A stretch of DNA of 37,007 bases, taken from Nitrososphaera sp. AFS (lineage in GTDB: Archaea > Thermoproteota > Nitrososphaeria > Nitrososphaerales > Nitrososphaeraceae). Both the position numbers and the translations under genes were made by a program. Each line of letters opens with the position of its first letter. The stretch's first letter is position 1. Under the pieces are notes generated by a model, which was not told where the DNA came from, made no database searches, and saw only the letters and a list, made by a program, of their open reading frames with translations. Shown here one piece after another: positions 31,733 through 37,007 of the stretch. Location: positions 1 through 37,007 of the forward strand of contig NZ_QURE01000009.1 in the NCBI RefSeq assembly GCF_009898475.1, given 5' to 3'.

Positions 31733-32722
31733 TTGGATGAATTACTTAAGCTGATCAGTATTAAAAAGTATTTTCCTGTAAGAAGGAGCCTTAAGGAAAT
31801 ATTTGCCAAGAATAGTCAGGCTTACATTAGAGCAGTGGATGATGTAAGCTTGACTCTAAAACAAGGTAAGGCACTTGTAATTGCCGGAGAATCGGGGTCA
31901 GGTAAAAGTACTCTTGCGCGGATTGTTCTGCGAGCTATCAATCCTGATTCAGGGTCAATAGTATTCAATCAAGAGGAAGTTACCAAATATTCAGGTAAAG
32001 AGTTGAAGACATTTCGCACTGATGTGCAAATGATTCATCAAGATCCCTATACGTCATTAGATCCTAGGATGAGAGTATTAGATATAGTAATGGAGCCTTT
32101 GAATATTCATGCCAAAGATAAGACAAAGAGAGAGAAGATCGAGGAAGCCTACAAGTCCATAGAAGAAGTCCGACTAGAACCTGTGGCAGATGTAGCTGAA
32201 AAGTTCCCAAGCATGCTATCAGGTGGGCAGAGGCAGAGGGTTTCCATAGCCAGGTCGCTAGTACTTAAGCCCAAATTAATCGTAGCCGATGAGCCTGTGT
32301 CAATGCTTGATGTTTCTGTAAGAGCTGAGATTCTGCAGCTGATGAATAATTTGAAAAATAGACTCGGACTTTCATATCTGTATATCACACATGATCTATC
32401 TACTGCTAGATATATTGGCGATGAAATAGGTATCATGTATTCGGGGAAGATAATTGAAGATGGATCCATAGAACAGGTTTTGTTAAATCCATTACATCCA
32501 TATACACAGGCATTACTTGATGCTATTTCAGAGCCCGATGCAAAAAATTTGGAAAAAGAAAAAATAATTCGCATCAAGAATATTGAAAAAAAAGATAGAC
32601 CCGAGACAGGTTGTAGGTTTATTCATAGATGCCTTTATTCAATGGACATATGCAAAAGTGATCCGCAAAAAGGCGGTGAGGAGGAGAACCATTATGTTTC
32701 TTGCTTCATTTACCCGTCCTAG
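31733..32722 (+). CDS. Oligopeptide/nickel-type ABC transporter ATPase (OppF/DppF-like)
   Basis: 329 residues. Walker A GESGSGKST, Q-loop MIHQDPYTSLDPRM, signature LSGGQRQR, Walker B LIVADEP and H-loop ITHDLSTA are intact. The C-terminal extension has the oligopeptide-transporter tail (NPLHPYTQALLDAI) and a cysteine cluster GCRFIHRCLYSMDIC plus a late Cys, of the kind reported to bind Fe-S in OppD/F tails. No permease, binding protein or partner OppD is in the window, so it is an orphan or works with a distant locus. Start TTG 31733: the ATGs at 31714 and 31717 are in another frame. Confidence 0.87.
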   Translation: MDELLKLISIKKYFPVRRSLKEIFAKNSQAYIRAVDDVSLTLKQGKALVIAGESGSGKSTLARIVLRAINPDSGSIVFNQEEVTKYSGKELKTFRTDVQMIHQDPYTSLDPRMRVLDIVMEPLNIHAKDKTKREKIEEAYKSIEEVRLEPVADVAEKFPSMLSGGQRQRVSIARSLVLKPKLIVADEPVSMLDVSVRAEILQLMNNLKNRLGLSYLYITHDLSTARYIGDEIGIMYSGKIIEDGSIEQVLLNPLHPYTQALLDAISEPDAKNLEKEKIIRIKNIEKKDRPETGCRFIHRCLYSMDICKSDPQKGGEEENHYVSCFIYPS

Positions 32723-32812
32723 TGGATACTCGTCATAGTTCGTATTCGACCGATTTGATTGTCATCATTGGAAAATTGAGAAATAAGGTGTATTATTCAA
32801 CTAGTATCTGCT

Positions 32813-35800
32813 TTACACGCTAATTTCGTTGTGAGGAATTTTGTTTGAAGGTTTGTACCGTATGACTTGTGATACTCCGCTGTGGGAGTATACCCCGTAT
32901 ATCAACCCTGCCTCTGCAACCGTTGCATCCTTTAAGGTTACCATTATCATCTGATTTTCCTTAGATCTCTGCAATAATACTTTAGAAAGCCTCTCTGTAT
33001 TCTGAGCGTCAAGGTGAGCATCAACTTCATCCATTAAATAGAACGGGGATGGTTTGAGTGACTGGAGTGCCAGAAGAAAAACTATGGCAGCCATTGTCTT
33101 TTCCCCCCCAGAAGACTCTCGTCCTGGCTTGCCTTGAAACTGAACCATTAACATTATGCCTTCAGGAAATTCGTCATGTTTATACTCTGGCTCAAGCCAC
33201 GCAGATCCACCAGTTACCTCAGAGAAAGTTTGTCTTAAATTATTATCAACCCTTTCCAGGGCTTCAGTGAATACTGTATTCTTTTCTGTAGCGATTTCTT
33301 CAATAAACCTGACTATCGTATGTCGTTCCGCTTCCAACAGATTTCGCTTTTCTGACATTCCCCTATAACCTTCAATTAATTCTATGTAGGCGTGGTCAGC
33401 GCGCTGATTAATCCGAGACTTAAGATCATCCAGCTCGACAGTAAGCATATCCACTATTTCGTTGACATCAAAAGAATCCAGCAAATCTTCATATCCTGAT
33501 AGCCGTAGATCATTAAGTAGAGTAAATTCCTCTGACTCTAGAGTAGCAATATCCTTCTTTATTAAAGCAATTTCCCTTTCTTTAGAACTATGTTCCTTCG
33601 ATAATTTTTTTTCAGTTTCCTGTAATGTTCTTATTTTCTCGTCATATGATCGTAACTCACGGACCGAGGATCCAGCGGAAATTATAATCTGCTGTTCACG
33701 ATCCCTTTCGATTTGAAGACTACTTTCCATTGAAACCAAATCAGATTTTAAGCTTTCAACATATAGGACACTTTCTTTCTGTTCAGATTCGAGGTGATGA
33801 ATATTCTCTTCAAGGCTTTTTATTCGAGCCAAACAAAGATCGATTTCACTTCTCAAAACTCGTGATGCAGTAAGAGCTTCTTGCAGAACAAGATTGGAAT
33901 CGTCTATCGAAGATAATATCTGACCTCTCTTAGCGTTTATCCTTTCCAACTGACTTTTCACAGTTACATCGCCAATGGCATCTACCTTTTTGGAAACGTA
34001 CTCTATAGGAAGTTCGATGATAGCTAAACGTCTATGCAATTTCTCTAATCCTGCTATCAACGAATTGTGTACTGACTGAGTGTAGGCGCCTTCTTTTAAA
34101 GACGATTCAAGAGCTTGCTCATTCTCATGAATCACATTGGAAAGGCTTGAGAATTGCATATTCAAACTATTTACCGTTTTCTCCAATTCGAATTTTTCGT
34201 GCTCTAGTCGCTCTGCTGTTTGTGCAATTTGTTTCAGCTCATTACCTTTCTTTTCAATTAATTTCTTCAACGTGGATAGCGAATTTCTCAGAATAATAAT
34301 AGAATCACTTAGTAGGAGTGTATGAGTAAGATCAGATATTTTGGATCCAAAATCAGCTGACATAGATGATCCCAGTGGTTCGAAAAGCTCCCCTTCAAAC
34401 GTGACAGCTTTATAGCCCTTTCTAGATAGAAAGTATGCAGTAGTGGGAGTCTTTACGAGAAGCGTATTCCCAAAAAGAAAATCAGACAATTCCTTGTGAT
34501 CACAGTTCGCAAAGTCGGCTAGCCTGCCTACAACTGTAGAACTACAATAAGGAACATACGATCTTTTAACTTTTCGAATTAAGTCTAATGGAATGACTTT
34601 AAGGCGGGGAAATTTATTCTTCTTAGCGTAGGCTGCGAGAAGTATCATCGATTTGACGTCATTAACAACAAATGCTTTCGTCCATTCAAAAGCTGCTGCG
34701 AGAATTGGCCTCTCATATATTTTGTCCCAAGTTACCAATTGGTAGACTAGGCCCTCAATTCCAAACTTTGTTGGCGTTTTCATCAACTCTGCTATTGCGA
34801 CATCTTCAGACATTGAATTTTTTATCGTGGCAGCTTTTATTTCGTAGTCGCTTGTAAAGCCATCAGCTGTCGACAAAAGATTGTTCGCACTCTCCAGATT
34901 AACCTGTAACGTAGATTTTAATGCCTTGAGTTTATCCATTCTTTCCTTCTCAGTTTTTAATTTAATCTTCATAGAGTCCATTGTGGCAGACAAGCTGTCC
35001 AGGCGTTGCTTGTTTCTTGCAATACTCGATTTCAGTTCAAAGTTTGCTGAATCACTCGACCTAATTTTATCGGCCGCTATTGCAACTTTCTCATCCACTC
35101 GTGCCGACGAAACATCCAGAAAATTTTTCACATGGTTCAGGCTTTTCAGCTGGCACTCAAACTTTTCTCGCACAATAGTATAACTCGCAGCGCTAGCGGA
35201 CAATTTGTCAATTTGGGAATCTGTTTCTGTAAGTTCGGATTTTAATATTGATTGATCCTCATATAGATTCTTAATAGATTTTTCCTTTTCAGAGAGCTCG
35301 TGCTGAATCGCTTTTAGTTTACTGTTGATACTTTGTTTTTCAGTTTCAATTGAAACATAACGTAACTGAATTTGATCCAATTTTTGATTTGTTTCTTTGA
35401 TGAGTGCCCTCTTTCTCTCAACATCATAAACTAGACGAGAGACGGCACTGCCTATTCCAGTTTTGGTAGTCGAAGCGGCGTCTGCATCTTGGATAAGTTT
35501 TAGCTTTTGCGATCCTAGCTTTTCAAGTTCCGAATTAACTTCTTCGAGCTTGACATCTAACTCCTCTAAACCTATCATAATTGAATTTAAAAGATTAAAC
35601 CTTGATTGCAAGTTACTTCGAACTGCCCTTGTGTTATTGGAGATCTTCACTGCTCTGAACCTTTGTAGGTCAGATTCCACTTGTTTGTACCTTAGCTGAT
35701 CATTTCGTTCCTCCTCCAAACTATCAATTTGTTTTCGGATTTCATCAATTCTAGCCATAGCAATGTCCAAACGGCGGTCAGACTCTTCGAGCTGTTTCAT

Positions 35801-36334
35801 CGCCTCATTTTTCTTCTCATCAAAATAAGATAGCCCTATTATGTCCTCAATTATTTTTCTCCTATCTTCAGAATCTAGCTCAGAAATGCGAGTTATCATT
35901 CCCTGTTGGATGATATTTAGTTTGTGTGAAGTTGCAAGAACAATTTCCAACAACTCGGTGAGCGTGCCTTTTGTGACTCTTTTCTTATTAAGGTAATATT
36001 GACTCTCACCCGTTTGTCCTTCCATTTCTCTTGTTACAACAACAGAGTCAGAATCTACCGGAATTCCTCTATCAGCATTATCAAAGTATAAACTAGTTCG
36101 AATTAGTCTTGTTGAATTCTGTTGACTATCATGAAATAATGATTGAAACTTATCCACTCGCAACACTTTTGGACTTGTCTCACCGATGGCGAACATTATC
36201 GCATCCAGGATGTTGCTCTTTCCAGAACCATTGGGACCAGTTATGGCTACAAGTCCCTTTTCGAAATTTATTACCGTATTTTTAAATCCAAATGATTTGA
36301 AACCGAATACCTCGAGTTTTTTAATATGTACCAA
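32813..36334 (-). CDS. smc: Chromosome segregation protein SMC
   Basis: 1173 residues, full SMC length. N-terminal Walker A GPNGSGKS (33-40), first coiled coil, a hinge at about 515-665 (KFGIEGLVYQLVTWDKIYER, AFVVNDVKSMILLAAYAK, VTFEGELFEPLGSSMSADFG), a second coiled coil, then the C-terminal head with SSGGEKTMAAIVF signature and YLMDEVDAHLD Walker B. It forms rings that organise and segregate the chromosome. Kleisin partners (scpA, scpB) are not seen. Start TTG 36334, upstream TATA-like TTATAACATATAATTAG. The gene at 36435 lies 100 bp upstream on the same strand. Confidence 0.95.
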   Translation of the reverse strand: MVHIKKLEVFGFKSFGFKNTVINFEKGLVAITGPNGSGKSNILDAIMFAIGETSPKVLRVDKFQSLFHDSQQNSTRLIRTSLYFDNADRGIPVDSDSVVVTREMEGQTGESQYYLNKKRVTKGTLTELLEIVLATSHKLNIIQQGMITRISELDSEDRRKIIEDIIGLSYFDEKKNEAMKQLEESDRRLDIAMARIDEIRKQIDSLEEERNDQLRYKQVESDLQRFRAVKISNNTRAVRSNLQSRFNLLNSIMIGLEELDVKLEEVNSELEKLGSQKLKLIQDADAASTTKTGIGSAVSRLVYDVERKRALIKETNQKLDQIQLRYVSIETEKQSINSKLKAIQHELSEKEKSIKNLYEDQSILKSELTETDSQIDKLSASAASYTIVREKFECQLKSLNHVKNFLDVSSARVDEKVAIAADKIRSSDSANFELKSSIARNKQRLDSLSATMDSMKIKLKTEKERMDKLKALKSTLQVNLESANNLLSTADGFTSDYEIKAATIKNSMSEDVAIAELMKTPTKFGIEGLVYQLVTWDKIYERPILAAAFEWTKAFVVNDVKSMILLAAYAKKNKFPRLKVIPLDLIRKVKRSYVPYCSSTVVGRLADFANCDHKELSDFLFGNTLLVKTPTTAYFLSRKGYKAVTFEGELFEPLGSSMSADFGSKISDLTHTLLLSDSIIILRNSLSTLKKLIEKKGNELKQIAQTAERLEHEKFELEKTVNSLNMQFSSLSNVIHENEQALESSLKEGAYTQSVHNSLIAGLEKLHRRLAIIELPIEYVSKKVDAIGDVTVKSQLERINAKRGQILSSIDDSNLVLQEALTASRVLRSEIDLCLARIKSLEENIHHLESEQKESVLYVESLKSDLVSMESSLQIERDREQQIIISAGSSVRELRSYDEKIRTLQETEKKLSKEHSSKEREIALIKKDIATLESEEFTLLNDLRLSGYEDLLDSFDVNEIVDMLTVELDDLKSRINQRADHAYIELIEGYRGMSEKRNLLEAERHTIVRFIEEIATEKNTVFTEALERVDNNLRQTFSEVTGGSAWLEPEYKHDEFPEGIMLMVQFQGKPGRESSGGEKTMAAIVFLLALQSLKPSPFYLMDEVDAHLDAQNTERLSKVLLQRSKENQMIMVTLKDATVAEAGLIYGVYSHSGVSQVIRYKPSNKIPHNEISV

Positions 36335-36434
36335 CTGCTGACAGGTATTGAGAATGTTCTTCTAATTATATGTTATAATGAGAATCCTCGCGTTTTCAAA
36401 ACCCTTTTTCTTACTGAAAAAACATCATTTTCAT

Positions 36435-36950
36435 TTATTGAACTGCACTATCCGTCCTATCCTCTGCTTTTCTTTTGAATACAAATACAAGTAGCTTCTC
36501 TTGTATTACCTCAGGATGATAACGATCTGGTTTGAAATAGACCTTAGAATTGTTTGAATCGATCACAAATCCACTTTGAAATGCTAATTGCTTTAGTTCG
36601 CTACAATAATTCGCACTCCCTTCCGTGCCAATAAGGACCTGTAAAGTACCTGATTTGGTCAATTTTGATGAAAGTAGTACAAACATATTTTTTAGAGAGA
36701 GCTTCTCTTCATCACTACCTATTGGATCAAGGGTCTGGGATAATGTCAGCAGAAAATTATCAATTGACTTGTCGGGGATATATGGTAAAAGTTTTTGTGA
36801 ATCTCCCCAGAAAGGACGGGCGTTTGGGGGATCCAAATCTGAGAACTTTGATTTTGCCTTTAGCACTTCGAGCTGATCTTTGCCGATCGCGATAAAGTAT
36901 TCTGCCCAATTGGCAATCGCGATATCCCTCAATACATCACTGTTCCTCAT
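36435..36950 (-). CDS. Unknown protein with methyltransferase-like C-terminal half
   Basis: 171 residues. From about residue 48 the order of elements, PFWGDSQKLLPYIPDKSIDN, FLLTLSQTLD, MFVLLSSKLTKSGTLQVLIG, CSELKQLAFQSGFVI and KLLVFVFKR, resembles the second half of a Rossmann methyltransferase (motif IV onward), but the glycine-rich SAM motif I is absent from the N-terminal 45 residues. It may be a shortened or non-catalytic relative; I am not sure of the family. ATG 36950 is supported by a TATA-like TACATAAAAG near 36974. It precedes smc on the same strand with a 100-bp gap. Confidence 0.7.
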   Translation of the reverse strand: MRNSDVLRDIAIANWAEYFIAIGKDQLEVLKAKSKFSDLDPPNARPFWGDSQKLLPYIPDKSIDNFLLTLSQTLDPIGSDEEKLSLKNMFVLLSSKLTKSGTLQVLIGTEGSANYCSELKQLAFQSGFVIDSNNSKVYFKPDRYHPEVIQEKLLVFVFKRKAEDRTDSAVQ

Positions 36951-37007
36951 TCGTACTTCAACATTAACTTTTATGTAAGATTTTCGTGCTACATTAACTG
37001 CTCTTAC

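Noticed and set aside
1-37007. CRISPR array, insertion sequence or prophage
   Set aside because: No regularly spaced short repeats, transposase or phage structural genes were seen; repeats found are coding repeats or operator-like.

Overview
The window looks like chromosomal DNA of an ammonia-oxidising archaeon of the Nitrososphaeria (Thaumarchaeota), most like the AT-rich, soil-type Nitrososphaerales (Nitrosocosmicus-like). Support: archaeal-type informational genes (L13e, L15e, Hel308, NurA-HerA, archaeal Dph2, a 7S SRP RNA), the archaeal phosphomevalonate dehydratase pair, a membrane-anchored cupredoxin, a DnaJ-ferredoxin fusion of a kind reported from Thaumarchaeota, frequent TTG starts, and many TATA boxes about 26 bp upstream of a start codon (leaderless genes). 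The genus call is inference. I see no rRNA, tRNA, CRISPR array, insertion sequence or prophage.

Layout. 1-5.4 kb is an envelope and accessory region: a secreted discoidin protein with tandem Ig-like repeats (running off the left edge), a cupredoxin, a small Cys/His protein, a phosphosulfolactate-synthase-like protein fused to a winged helix, and a second secreted discoidin protein. 5.5-6.5 kb holds L13e and an unknown protein. 7.2-10.3 kb carries, all on the minus strand, a radical SAM/SPASM protein, a dihydropteroate synthase-like enzyme and Dph2. 10.5-13.2 kb is a large glycogen-debranching-type glucosidase. 13.6-13.9 kb is the SRP RNA (minus). 14.0-17.7 kb has a tRNA-thiolation PP-loop enzyme (whose zinc finger lies upstream of any ordinary start codon), an Lrp/AsnC regulator, a zinc-ribbon protein, a possible structured RNA and the two phosphomevalonate dehydratase subunits. 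17.8-21.1 kb is Hel308 and a GlcNAc-1-phosphate transferase. 22.1-25.8 kb has two convergent HTH proteins and the overlapping nurA-herA pair; the divergent promoter there carries a repeated operator-like motif. 25.8-29.95 kb: a divergent PII protein, DnaJ-ferredoxin, a degenerate RelA/SpoT-like HD protein, a sugar-nucleotide transferase and a DUF6659-like protein. 30.0-37.0 kb: L15e, SerA-type dehydrogenase, an OppF-type ATPase, SMC and an unknown protein.

Themes: DNA repair and chromosome maintenance (Hel308, NurA-HerA, SMC), translation (L13e, L15e, Dph2, tRNA thiolation, SRP RNA), isoprenoid, serine, pterin and N-glycan precursor metabolism, and nitrogen/stringent-type signalling proteins that have lost canonical residues. 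The strongest candidates for something undescribed are the ComA-winged-helix fusion with a decayed copy of its 3' end nearby, the paired inverted repeats at the nurA/HTH promoter, the non-AUG (or remodelled) start of the thiolation gene, and the stem-closed element at 15987-16058.
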